Assembly (NCBI RefSeq): GCF_000025845.1
Contig: NC_014014.1
Span: 248,001 to 312,000 of the forward strand
Length of the DNA: 64,000 nucleotides
Direction of reading: 5' to 3'
Source: Mycoplasma crocodyli MP145
GTDB lineage: Bacteria; Bacillota_I; Bacilli_A; Mycoplasmatales; Metamycoplasmataceae
The position numbers were made by a program, and so were the translations under genes. This document shows positions 1 to 9,928 of this stretch, piece after piece. The notes below the pieces were generated by a model. It made no database searches. It saw only the letters and a list, made by a program, of their open reading frames with translations, and was not told the origin of the DNA. Each line of letters opens with the position of its first letter. The first letter of the stretch is position 1.

Positions 1-62
1 AGCGAGGTGATAAAAACAAAAGGAAAAAGAAACTTTAATATTTTAGATTTTATTTTAATCAT
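1..62 (-). CDS. potD: N-terminus of polyamine ABC transporter substrate-binding protein (partial)
   Basis: Only the first 20 codons lie inside the window; the gene runs off the left edge. The visible start reads MIKIKSKILKFLFPFVFITS, a short basic stretch followed by a hydrophobic segment, as expected for the export signal of a substrate-binding lipoprotein. The ATG overlaps the end of potC by 8 bp, so translation is probably coupled. The identity is inferred from position: potA-potB-potC-potD is the usual order and the solute-binding protein is normally last. The binding domain itself is not visible. Confidence 0.6.
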   Translation of the reverse strand, partial: MIKIKSKILKFLFPFVFITS

Positions 63-939
63 TTTTATCAATTATTTCAGTTAAATTTGTATCTTGTAAA
101 TTATTTGTGTTGTAATTTGAATTAAGTTTCTTCTTATTTTTGTATAGTTTTTTTGTTGTTTTAGCTTTAAAAGCCACATAAACAATATTACCTAAAATGG
201 TAAAAGTAAGTAGTATTGCACCTATTACTAAAGCTCATGGTTCAAAAGCACCTTCATATAATTTAAGTCCCAATGTTGATGTATTAGAAACTGTTCTTGT
301 AATAATAAAGTCATCAAAACTTAAGAATGATGATACTAAAGCAACCATTATAATTGAAGGCATCATATAAATAAAATAAGTTTTAAATCATGATTTTATT
401 TTTGAATAGCCAAGATCTTGACTTGCTTCATAAAGATTTAGATTAAATTTTTCGCTACGAGGATACATTAGAGATATTCCATATGGTAAAGCCATAATTG
501 TATGACCGATTATTGCTCTTCATAGTCCTTCACTGTCTGACGCAATCACTCCAAAAAATAGTGCAAAAACCAAAACTAAACCAATGGCTGTAATATTGTC
601 GGGATTAATTAAAGGTATATTTGCAGTACTTGTTACCGTACCTCTAATCATTTTGTTTTTTTGTCTATATAGAGCAAATACAGTAATAAGTGAAAGTGTA
701 ATAACTAACAACGAAACCACAACAGCAATTATAATTGAATTTATAAGAGCTATATCTCTTCCCTGAGCAAAAAGCGTTTGTCATTGTTTTAAAGAAAATT
801 TATTTCATGTAGTTAGAAATCCACCTTTATTAGGATTAGAATTAAATGAAAAAACTGCTCCTACAACAAGTGGTATATAAAAAAGGCTAAGTAGAATATA
901 AACGTACGAACGTTTAAAAAATTCTTTAAATTTATTCAT
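55..939 (-). CDS. potC: Spermidine/putrescine ABC transporter permease PotC
   Basis: A 294-residue polytopic membrane protein, one of the two permease subunits of the polyamine importer. Several hydrophobic segments are visible, and the EAA loop that contacts the ATPase reads EASQDLGYSK at about residue 170. This is followed by a run (YMMPSIIMVALVSSFLSFDDF) typical of PotC/PotI-type permeases. The C-terminus is Lys/Asn-rich and cytoplasmic. It starts inside the stop region of potB (8-bp ATGAATAA overlap) and ends inside the start of potD, so it is translated from one polycistronic message. The length matches the family, and internal TGA codons are read as Trp. Confidence 0.9.
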
Positions 940-1774
940 AATTAGCTCCTTTCTTAAATTTGAAGAACAATTTTGGAAGAAGCAATATTAAACTATATAT
1001 ACCTATGAATAAGGCTGATACAACAATTACAAGTGAACTACCTTTACTTAAATCATATTTGTTTCCAGGGTTAATAGTTTTTGTTATGATATCTCCAATC
1101 ATTTGGTTTTGGCTACCGTCAGGAAGGAGTTTTGCACTAATAATAAATGTTGTAGCACTACTTAAAAATATCATTCCAAAACCACTTAAGATAGCTTTAA
1201 GAGCATAAGGTATAATAACTTTTACCATAGTTTTTGCACTTCCATTTCCTAAATCATGGCTAGCTTCTATAATGTTACCTGGCATGTCTTTAAGTACTGT
1301 ATAAAGCGGCATAATCATAAGTGGAAGGTTTAAATAAGTTAGACCAACTATTAAAAATCATTCTTTATTAAGAGCGTTATCGTCAAAGATATTTACAAAC
1401 AACGTTCTTAAAGAATAAACTCTAGCTATTGTGAAAATAGCCATTGGACTAAGCATTAAAGACATAGCATAAATTTGGAATATTTTAGATTTTGATGATG
1501 AAACAAAGTAAGCATATGGGAATCCTAAAACCAAGCACAATATAGCAGAAATAATTCCTACTCTTAAGCTTCTTGAAATAATATTTCAGGTGCTTAATGC
1601 TTTTAATAACTCTCAATTATCTGAATAACCTTGTTCACTTTTTTGTGGACTAAAAGCATTTATAATAATAAGAATTATTGGTAAAAGAATTAATAATAAA
1701 GCAACAACAAAATAAGGTATTAATAACATTAATCTTTTATTGTTAAGTACTTTTTCTTTAATTTTTGAATACAT
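932..1774 (-). CDS. potB: Spermidine/putrescine ABC transporter permease PotB
   Basis: A 280-residue polytopic permease, partner of PotC in the PotABCD importer. The EAA motif reads EASHDLGNGS at about residue 170, followed by hydrophobic segments through SGFGMIFLSSATTFIIS. The N-terminus is basic ([14 protein letters not shown]) before the first membrane segment, matching family topology. Its start lies 17 bp inside the end of potA and its stop overlaps potC by 8 bp. Two TGA codons in the central part are read as Trp. Family and partners are well known in mycoplasmas; polyamine specificity is inferred from operon and homology. Confidence 0.9.
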
Positions 1775-3134
1775 TAGAAGAATAATCTCACTTTACATCT
1801 TTGTTCATCAAATGAATTGAATCAATTGTTCAACTTAAATAAACTTTTTCATTTAAGTCAAATTTTTTAGCTGTTTCAACATATATATCATTGTCATCAT
1901 CTATATTTACTTTTAAGTAATAATAGCTACCTTTATAAGAAATTTCTTTTATCACTCCCTTGATTTTACCTTTTGTTTTAGTAGTTTGATTTGTTATGTC
2001 AATGTCTTCAGGTCTTACAAGAGCATCGACTTCTGTTCCAGGTGCGAATTCATCTTCATCATGAACAGTTTTAAATTCTTGATTTAACAACTTAACACGA
2101 TTATTACCTATAAATTTTGCTTTGAAAATATTTGAATCTCCAATAAATGATGCTACTCAGATGTTGACTGGGTAGTCATATATATTTTTAGGTGTATCAT
2201 ATTGTTCGATTTTTCCATCTCTCATAACTGCAATACGATCTGATAATTCAAGTGCTTCATCTTGATCATGTGTTACAAATACAAAGGTAAGCCCTAATTG
2301 TTGTTGAACTGATCTTAATAAAACTTGCATCTTTTGTCTTATTTTTGCATCAAGTGCACTAAGCGGTTCATCAAGTAATAAAATTTCTGGTTGAATAACT
2401 AAACTTCTTGCTAAAGCAACACGTTGCTTCATACCACCACTTAATTGGTTAATATTTCTTGTTTCATTTCCTTTTAAACCAACAAGTTCAATAATTTCAT
2501 TGATTTTACTTTGCATTTCATTTTTTGTCATTCTTCTTTTAAAGAACTTATTTTCAAATGCTAATTTTTTTTGGTCTGTGTAACTTTCTCAATATGAGTA
2601 CTTAAAATCAGAATCATCAAGTCAATTTTGACGTCTTTTGAATTGATATGTTTTTGGTTTAAGATTTTTAAGTTCGATTTCATATTGTTGTTGAATTTTA
2701 TCTAACTTTTTCATATTTTCTTTAGCCTTAGTTTCTCATTGAATTATTTTTTGATCAAGAAGTTTAATGTGCTTATCGTTAATATTTTCTTTTGGTACTT
2801 TTCTAAGTTTAAGTCCAAATTTTATATTACCTTCAACATTAAGATGTGGGAAAAGTGCATAATCTTGAAAAATTGTTGAAAGATTACGTTTGTGTGCAGG
2901 TAAGTCTTTGATATCTACACCATTGAATTTTATTTCACCACGTGTAGCTCATTCAAAACCACCAATTAGTCTTAAAATTGTTGTTTTACCTGAACCAGAA
3001 GGCCCAAGCAAGGTAACAAATTCACCTTTTTTTATTGTTAAATCAACATTATCAAGAACTTTCTTTCCAGAGAATTCTTTAACGACACTAGCTAATTGAA
3101 TTATGTCGCTAGTTTTTTTATTTTTAATTGCCAT
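1758..3134 (-). CDS. potA: Polyamine ABC transporter ATP-binding protein PotA (with mycoplasma-type insertion)
   Basis: A 458-residue ATPase that energises polyamine import. Walker [10 protein letters not shown] is at about 44-52, the Q-loop Gln at 90, signature LSGGMKQ at about 230, Walker B LLLDEP near 252-257, then THDQDEAL. The C-terminal third (after about 320) is the TOBE-type regulatory domain. Ordinary PotA is about 370 residues; the excess is a charged insertion of about 85 residues (about 118-201) between the Q-loop and the signature motif. The start is chosen for its GAAAGGAATAATAA leader. The gene heads the operon and is preceded by a long untranslated region carrying a small ORF. 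Confidence 0.93.
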
Positions 3135-3182
3135 TTATTATTCCTTTCATATTATTTTTTAAATAGTTATTAAAAACTAATA

Positions 3183-3320
3183 CTACAGGGAGACGGTATT
3201 AAACAAGTTAAGTGAAAATTCCTCCACAAGAAAGTCCAGTGAAGGATACTCTAAATCACAGAATTTAATTAAAGTAAATTTAGCTTTTATTTGATGCTCA
3301 TTTTTTAACTGTTTTTTCAT
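3183..3320 (-). CDS. Possible 45-residue leader ORF or structured 5' leader of potA
   Basis: An uninterrupted 45-codon ORF (MKKQLKNEHQ... ending ...LFNTVSL, TAG stop) lies 48 bp upstream of potA on the same strand. It is less A+T rich than the surrounding intergenic DNA. A TATAAT box (3328-3333, minus) lies only 7-8 bases before its ATG, so the message would be leaderless if the ORF is translated. The same DNA can also fold: CCTTCAC pairs with GTGGAGG (7 bp, 11-base loop) and AATAC pairs with GTATT near the end. I cannot tell a small protein from a regulatory RNA leader. No known family was recognised. Confidence 0.3.
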   Translation of the reverse strand: MKKQLKNEHQIKAKFTLIKFCDLEYPSLDFLVEEFSLNLFNTVSL

Positions 3321-3327
3321 AATTTTA

Positions 3328-3333
3328 ATTATA
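3328..3333 (-). promoter_or_regulatory. -10 box upstream of the potA leader
   Basis: TATAAT on the minus strand, about 190 bp upstream of potA. The predicted transcription start falls at about 3320, on or next to the ATG of the small leader ORF. The rest of 3321-3432 is A+T-rich DNA shared with the divergent ABC exporter genes, whose ribosome binding site GGAGGAAAG ends just before 3433. Confidence 0.4.
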
Positions 3334-3432
3334 CAAAAAGATTTTTTTTACATAAATATTTTATAAAATATATACATATTATTTTCTATATGTTATCATA
3401 TAAAATATTTTATTAATTGAAGGAGGAAAGCT

Positions 3433-5235
3433 ATGTTAAAAATTTTTAAAATTGTACCTGGAAAAGTTAAATTATATTTTTTTATAGGTGTTTTCTTACT
3501 TTTGATAAATGTTGTTACAAGTTTGCTTGTACCAATGTTTATGTCTCAGTTTATTAAGTTGATTGCACAAGGTTCAAATAGCAAAAGTGCAGATATTGTA
3601 CTTTTTCAAAAATTCATCATTTTTAGGGGTCAATATGATCAAACAATTAAAGCCTTAATTATTTTAACTTTATCTACAGTTATTATTTCATTTATAACTT
3701 CCTTAGCTTCTATTATAATTACAACATGAGCTGGAAATGAAACTACAAATTTCCTAAGAGATAAACTTTATAAGAAAATGCAAAAATTTAGCTTAAAAGA
3801 TATTGCTTCAATCTCTCAAGAAAGTTTAATTACAAGAGTTTCAAATGATGTAGCTCAATATTGAGACTTCTTAATAAGTTCAACTAGTACATTGGTTAGA
3901 GCTCCATTGTTAATTATTGGTGGAACCGTTTTTGCTTTATTAACAGATATGACTTTATCGGTTTCAATTCTTGTAATTGTTCCTATTTTGATTGGTTTAA
4001 TTGCTTTTATTATGATTAAAGCTGCTCCATTAATGAAAAAAAATCAAGTTGTTCTTGATGAAATAACAAAAGAAGTAGATGAAAATATTCTTGCTGCAAG
4101 GTTGATAAAGATTTATAACCTTAAAGATATGCAAGAAAAAAAATTCACAAGTACAAATGACAAATGACTTAAACTACAAGTTAAATCTAATAACATCTTT
4201 GCAATTGGACATCCCTTTTTCTTTGCGTTGATAAATGTTGTTTTGGTATTAATTTATGCACTTGCTGGTATCAAAATTTGAAATGGATTTGATGATTATA
4301 ATTATTTAGCAACAATCAATATTTTTATTGAATATATGTTTTTGATTTCGTTTGGAATAGTTTTATTATCACAATATTTAATTGTTTTTTATAGAGCTAA
4401 AGTTAGTTGTGGAAGAATAAATCAAGTCTTAGATTTTAAATTTACAAATCTATTTGTTGAAGATGGAGAATATCTTGACAAGGATAATAAAAAAGGATAT
4501 TCAATAGAATTTAAAGATCTTAATTTTAAATATTTTGATACATCAAAAGAAAAGGCATTGAGTGATATAAACTTTAAATTATTACCTGGTCAAACACTTG
4601 GAATAATAGGACCAACAGGTTCAGGAAAAAGCACAATTGCAAACTTGTTAGTTAATAATTTTGAGTATAAAAACGGATCTATTCGCATTGACAATAAAGA
4701 AGTAAATAAAATAAATTCAAAATCTCTTCATGAGAATGTAGGAATTGTTTATCAAGAAGCAATGCTCTATTCAGGAACTATAAGATCTAATTTAATGTTT
4801 GCTAAATCTGATGCTTCTATTGATGAAATTAATAAAGCAATGAGAGTTTCGTGTGCGATCGATTTTATACAAACTTTTGAAGATAGATTAGAACACCCAG
4901 TTGAGCAAAGAGGAAAAAACTTGAGTGGTGGTCAAAAGCAAAGATTAAGCATTGCAAGAACTCTACTAAGAACTCCGAAATTATTAATTTTAGACGATTC
5001 AACTTCGGCACTTGATAACATTACTACCAACAAGTTGCTAAAAGGTATAAAAGACGAATATGACTGTACCACAGTGATAATAAGTCAAAAAATAAATTCA
5101 ATAAAACATGCTGATTTAATATTAGTTTTAGATGAATCAAAAATTATTGGAAAAGGTAAGCACTCAGAATTAATAGAAAATAATGACTGATATAATAAGG
5201 TTTATTTAAACCAATTACAAAAACTAGAGGAATAA
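3433..5235 (+). CDS. ABC exporter half-transporter, degenerate-site subunit (pair 1)
   Basis: A 600-residue ABC half-transporter: an N-terminal membrane domain of about 330 residues fused to a nucleotide-binding domain. Walker A GPTGSGKST is at about 393 and a canonical signature LSGGQ at about 497. Walker B ends LILDDS, so the catalytic Glu after the Walker B Asp is replaced by Asp (about 522). The switch His is replaced by Gln in IISQKI (about 552). These changes mark the degenerate half of an asymmetric heterodimeric exporter of the LmrCD/BmrCD/TM287-288 kind. The next gene starts 1 base after its stop and supplies the canonical half. A strong GGAGG precedes the start. The substrate is unknown; drug or lipid export are the usual possibilities. 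Confidence 0.88.
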
Positions 5236-5236
5236 G

Positions 5237-7069
5237 ATGAATAAAAAAAAGAAACACGATTTAGGTTTTTCTTCAAAGGAAACTTTTAAAAACATAATCT
5301 CCTATTTAAAACATGATAGTAAAAAACTCTATCTTGGTATTTTCTTTTCGTTTTGTCATTCTATTTTTTATGTAATTGGAAGCTTTTTAATTGGTTATAT
5401 ATTTCAACAATATTTTGCTAATTATATTGCAAGCAGTTCAAAAAGCGATTTTAATGTTAAAAGCTTTTCCATATGACTTGTTATATTGGGATTGGTGTTT
5501 ATAGCTTATGGATTTTTTAGATACTTTGATGCTTATATGTATATAAAAGTTTCTTATCAAACTTCATCAAGAATGAGAAAAGAAGCAATGCATAAATTGA
5601 TTAAAATGCCTATTTCATACTATGATAAACAAAAAGCAGGTAACTTAATTTCTACATTAATTAATGATATTAATAATGTTTCAAACACAATGTATAACAC
5701 AATAAACCAATTTTTCTCAAGTATATTTAATGTTCTACTTTCTATAATTGCAATGATGTTTGTTGCTTCATTTATCACTTTAATTGTTGTCCCTCTTGCT
5801 TTATTCCTATTCTTTATTTCACTTATTGTTATAAAAAAAGCACAACCTTATTTTGTTAAGGTACAAAATTTATTTGGTGATTTAAATGCTTTTGTAGAGG
5901 AAAATCTTGCAAATACAAAAGTTATGAATGCTTTTGATCAACAAGATAATATTTTTAATGAGTTTAAAAAAATAACTAGAGGAATAAAACTTACTTCTTT
6001 TAAAGCTGATGCAATAGCAAGAAGTTCTGAGCCTTGATTTGGAATTACTTCGGGGATTGCTAACTTATGTGTTGCTGTTTTGGCTGTTTCATTCTATATT
6101 TACAAAATACCTGTTGGCGGGATAGGTGGTTTAGGAACTAATCCTGACGGAACTGCAACATCTGGATTAATAGTTACTTTTATTTCATTAAATTGAAACT
6201 TCATGGGTCCATTTCAAAACTTATTAAACATTAATTTTTCATTTCAAATGGGACTAGCTTCTTCAAGTAGGGTTTTTAAAATACTTAATTTAGATACTAA
6301 AAAACCACATGTTGAAGACATCACAATTGATAAAATAGACGGATTAATAGAATTTAAAAATGTTAGTTTTAAATACGATATAAATAGTAAAAAATATCAA
6401 TTATACAATGCATCATTTGTTGCTAAACCGGGACAAACCGTTGCAATAGTAGGGCCAACAGGAGCTGGAAAAACAACAATAATTAACTTGTTGGGTAAAT
6501 TCTACGATTATAATTCAGGTAGCATAAAAATAGATGGCTATGAATTAAGAAATATTAAAACAAATAATCTTAGAGAACATATGTCTGTTGTGCTCCAAGA
6601 TACATTTATGTTTAATGATACTATTGAAAACAATATTAAATTAGGCGATAAAAATGCAACAAAAGAAGATGTTGAAAGAGCTGCTAATTTATCAAATGCT
6701 ATTCATTTTATAAAAACTCTTCCAAACGGTTTTCAAACACAAATCGAAAACAATGGTCAAAATTTATCACAAGGCCAAAGACAATTAATAGCTATAGCAC
6801 GGGCTGTTTTAGCAAATAAAAGCATTTTGATACTAGATGAAGCTACATCAAATATTGATTCTAGTACTGAAGAAATTATACAAGCGAGTTTATTAAAAAT
6901 TATGGAATCTAAAACATCATTTGTTATAGCTCATAGACTAAGCACGATTAAAACAGCTGATTTAATTATTGTAGTTAACAATGGAGAAATAATTGAAATA
7001 GGAACACATAAAAACTTAATTCAACTTGACGGGTTCTATTCTAATTTATATAATTCACAATTTAAATAA
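5237..7069 (+). CDS. ABC exporter half-transporter, catalytic-site subunit (pair 1)
   Basis: A 610-residue ABC half-transporter with membrane domain then nucleotide-binding domain. Walker A GPTGAGKTT is at about 406, signature LSQGQ at about 510, Walker B ILILDEAT with the catalytic Glu at about 535, and the switch His in VIAHRLST at about 566. The catalytic residues are intact but the signature deviates from LSGGQ, the reverse of its upstream partner. Together they would form one competent and one degenerate ATP site. It begins 1 base after the partner's stop, so the two are co-translated, and a strong terminator follows. The transported substrate cannot be deduced. Confidence 0.88.
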
Positions 7070-7095
7070 AAACAGAAATTCAAGCTTCTGTTTTT
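7068..7095 (+). terminator. Rho-independent terminator after ABC exporter pair 1
   Basis: AAAAACAGAA pairs with TTCTGTTTTT around an 8-base loop, directly overlapping the stop codon of the upstream gene. Confidence 0.8.
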
Positions 7096-7142
7096 ATTTA
7101 AATTATTTGCAGAGTGTTTTTTTAATTTAAGAAACTTAAAAA

Positions 7143-7168
7143 AATAAAAAAACCAATTACCGGTTTTT
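7143..7168 (-). terminator. Terminator of the DUF2188 gene (possibly bidirectional)
   Basis: On the minus strand AAAACC pairs with GGTTTT around GGTAATT and is followed by a T-run. The plus strand also has a T-run after the hairpin, so it may stop transcription from both sides. Confidence 0.6.
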
Positions 7169-7188
7169 ATTATTGATTAAATTTACAA

Positions 7189-7398
7189 TTATTTTTTGTA
7201 ATTGTGACCTTTGCTGATTTTACCATCCATGTTGTGAATAAGAATACTACCATTGTTATTTTTAGCAACGCTTTTTGCATATTCAGTTGCTTCCGCTTTT
7301 GTTTTAAAGGTTTTTGTTGCCTTTACATTTCCACCTCTTACAACTCTTCATTCACCATCTATACATGTAATATGTCACACTGTTTTAACTTCAGCCAT
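7189..7398 (-). CDS. DUF2188 domain small protein
   Basis: A 69-residue protein beginning MAEVKTVWHITCIDGEWRV. The pattern W-H-(x5)-G-E-W-x-V, then a Lys/Thr-rich segment with KTKAEATEYAKSVAKN, then SILIHNMDGKIS and a basic end, is the arrangement of DUF2188 domains. In that family a WHV...GW.V strand pair, a T(K/Q)xEAxxxA helix and an (L/I)xIHxxDG.I strand follow each other. Three Trp residues, two encoded by TGA, lie in the first 18. A strong AGGAGGAATA site precedes the ATG, and it has its own promoter and terminator, so it is probably well expressed. No biochemical function can be assigned. Confidence 0.8.
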
Positions 7399-7420
7399 TA
7401 TTCCTCCTATTATTATTAAT

Positions 7421-7436
7421 ATTATTATATAATAAT
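7421..7436. promoter_or_regulatory. Palindromic -10 region of the DUF2188 gene
   Basis: ATTATTATATAATAAT is a perfect 16-bp palindrome containing TATAAT on both strands. The minus-strand box (7424-7429) lies about 26 bp before the DUF2188 start codon, and the plus-strand box (7428-7433) faces a region with no plus-strand gene. From here to 7657 I see only A+T-rich DNA and no gene. Confidence 0.45.
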
Positions 7437-7657
7437 ACAATTAAAAACATAGTTTTTCATTGTTTTTTTAACAAACCTAATATTTTTATAATTTATTTTT
7501 GTTTTTTTTATTTAAATTATGATCAAAAATATTGACAAATAACTAAATCTACTTATTTTCAAACAAATTTAATCTTTGGTTTTACATAACAATGATTTGA
7601 TTTTGAAAACGAAACACTAGATTTTAGTTAATGATTCAAAAATAAAATAACTCAACA

Positions 7658-7687
7658 AAAAATAGCAACCCAAAATTTGCTATTTTT
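7658..7687 (-). terminator. Terminator after the YitT-like gene
   Basis: AAAAATAGCAA pairs with TTGCTATTTTT around an 8-base loop, touching the stop codon region of the minus-strand gene at 7689. Confidence 0.75.
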
Positions 7688-7688
7688 A

Positions 7689-8945
7689 TTAAACATCATC
7701 TTTAATATAAATATTTCCATCAGCCTTTTTAATATCTATTACACTAAAGAATGAATTTTTATCAAAACTTCTTACAACTGAGTGTAAATCTGCTGCATCT
7801 AAATACATGCAATTTGTTATAAGCATTTTTTGTTCTTGTTTCGAATAACTTCCTATTACTTTAACAATACTAAATGAATACTTACCAAAGGTTTTTTCAC
7901 TAATATTTGATAACAAAGTTTCAGCATCTGAAGTAAATATTTGAACTTGCACCATTGTATATTTAGGAAATATTAAGTTAAGTACAAATGTATATAACAT
8001 AATCATTACAATTCCGGATAAGAAATTAGGATTAAATAGTAAGTCAACATTTCAAGCCTTATTTTGTAATTCTAAGAATGAACTTTGTTGAAGTGCTAAT
8101 GATGACGGGATGTAAGTACCAACAAAATTTGCAAATATTAAACTACCAAAGTTAAGAATAAAAAATATTTTACCCAAATCTTTTCTTGTCCTTTTTGCCT
8201 CGTACGAACCTAAAATATCTCATCCGCCAGTGCTTGCTTCCAAAATTAATAACAATGATGTAATTGAAGCATTTACTAATCCCCAAGATATTCCGTAAAG
8301 AAATACTGATAAATGTTTTGAAGCGTCATCAGGGTAATTTCACATTACTGAACTAATCCCGAATTTTTCAAAAACCGCAGGCGAATCCTTAGCTAGATCA
8401 GTAAAAAATGATACGCGTTCAATATTTGGAATAAATCCCATTAAAACTCCAACAATTGATTGTTCAATAATAAAGATTGCAGAAAGAATAGCAAATCTTT
8501 TTGAAAGGTGTTTGTATGCTAACCAAATCAAAGGAACATTCAAAACAAAGTATGAAACTCAAAAGAATGAGTTATAAACAGAATATGCAAGTTCTTGACT
8601 ACCGCCACCCTTTATAATTAAGTAACGACTTAATCTTCCAAATGCTTGTCCAAATGCACCGATTCCTATGTCGTACAATCCACTATTTTGTAATAAAAAA
8701 ACAGCTGGGACAGTAAATAAAACCGCTAATAAACTCACTAGTAAAAGTTGTTTGATAAAGTTATTTTTACTTCCATAAAGGTGTGAAAAATACAACATAT
8801 TAGCATTAACTTTTGTTCTAATATATTTGTTTCTTGAAGCAATTTTTAAGTCATTTGTAAGTGATGGCTTTATGTTATTTTGTTCGTTTTTTTCTTCAAA
8901 AATTTCATTATTTTTTTCTGTGTTATTTTCTAAATTTTTATTCAT
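7689..8945 (-). CDS. YitT family membrane protein (YitT membrane domain + DUF2179)
   Basis: A 418-residue membrane protein. A hydrophilic Asn/Glu-rich N-terminus of about 50 residues is followed by basic residues and about six hydrophobic segments. It carries the family landmark LEASTGGWDILGSYEAKRTR. After the last membrane segment comes a soluble C-terminal domain (about residue 330 onward: VQIFTSDAETLLSNISEK ... LITNCMYLDAADLHSVV ... FFSVIDI) that matches DUF2179. Bacillus YitT proteins are about 280-300 residues, so the long N-terminus is extra. Function in the family is unproven; a transport or sensing role is only a guess. Upstream of the ATG I see no good Shine-Dalgarno site. Confidence 0.8.
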
Positions 8946-8968
8946 ATTTAATAATTATATAATGAAAA

Positions 8969-9889
8969 TTATTTCTTGTGTTTCAATAATACAAAAAGTA
9001 TTGTTCTTTTAATTCGACTTGATGTATATCTTTTAGATGTACATTTTTCAACAAAAATATCATATGTTTTTTCTTCTATGTTTTTTTTAAATAGATTTTC
9101 AATTCCTTCTGAGATCATTTTGTATTTTCTTAATTTTTCAGGGCTTGTATTTCTTATAATTTTTTGAAATTTTTTATAGTAGCATCTAATATCTTTTTGT
9201 TTTTTATATTTTCCATAATCAACTGGTGTATAGTTTGATACATCAATATTATTTTTTATCATTTCTCTTAATTTTGTGGCTGATGCAAAATTATTTTCTA
9301 AATCTTGACTATGAAAATCAATTGTTCTTTTTATACAAATTGGTTCAATATTCAAGTTGTTATTTACTATGGTTTTAACATACTCTATTCCTAAGATATC
9401 ATTAGGCATACTAATGTTTGAATTAGTTAATTCTTGTAGTGCTAGGTTAGTAGATCTTGGAAAACTATTGCCGCCAACTTTTAAATATTTTTTAATAAGG
9501 TTATTATATTCACTTTCTTTTTCTTTTAGTGTAATTGCAATATTTTTGAACAAATTTATATCATTAGTTTCGGAACCGAAAACTAAATAATCTATCTTTT
9601 CTTTATTTAATTTTAAGATTGATTCTCTAGCGAAAATGTGAGCTGCTTGTGCTGAAATATTGACCCCTAATTTTATGAATTTATTAACTCCAAATTTCTT
9701 AGCAACTTTTTTTCTTTGTGATCATGAGTAAATACATCTTTCACCTCTTTGGCTGTATTTATAACTCATAGCAACAATGATATAAGGATTATTAAAACGT
9801 TCTTTAATTCAATTTAATTGAAAAAGATGTCCATTGTGAAATGGATTGTATTCAGCTATTATTCCTACTTTCGGCCTCTTGTTTGTCAT
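8969..9889 (-). CDS. tmcAL: tRNA(Met) cytidine acetate ligase TmcAL-like nucleotidyltransferase
   Basis: A 306-residue protein of the TmcAL (YlbM, DUF795) family, which in Bacillus uses ATP to acetylate the wobble cytidine of elongator tRNA(Met). The nucleotidyltransferase motif is at the N-terminus: VGIIAEYNPFHNGH. It is followed by AMSYKYSQRGERC (the family's QRGEP-like loop), AAHIFARES, LVFGSE and, further on, ATKLREMI. The gene ends in a basic stretch. Length is shorter than the Bacillus protein (about 400), as in other mycoplasmas. No Shine-Dalgarno is visible, so the mRNA may be leaderless. It follows galE on the same strand after a terminator hairpin. Confidence 0.82.
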
Positions 9890-9904
9890 ATAAATATAAG
9901 TATA

Positions 9905-9928
9905 TAAAAAAATGCATTAGTTGCATTT
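9905..9928 (-). terminator. Terminator after galE
   Basis: On the minus strand AAATGCA pairs with TGCATTT around a 5-base loop, followed by a T-run; it overlaps the galE stop codon. Confidence 0.65.

Noticed and set aside
3187-3270. Plus-strand pieces resembling RNase P RNA landmarks (GAAAGTCC and ACAGAA)
   Set aside because: The two pieces lie only about 20 bases apart, cannot form helix P4 with one another, and the region is too short for rnpB. Chance resemblance is more likely.
7204-7419. Plus-strand ORF of 71 codons
   Set aside because: It is antisense to the DUF2188 gene, has no ribosome site and has odd Cys/Phe/Ser-rich composition.
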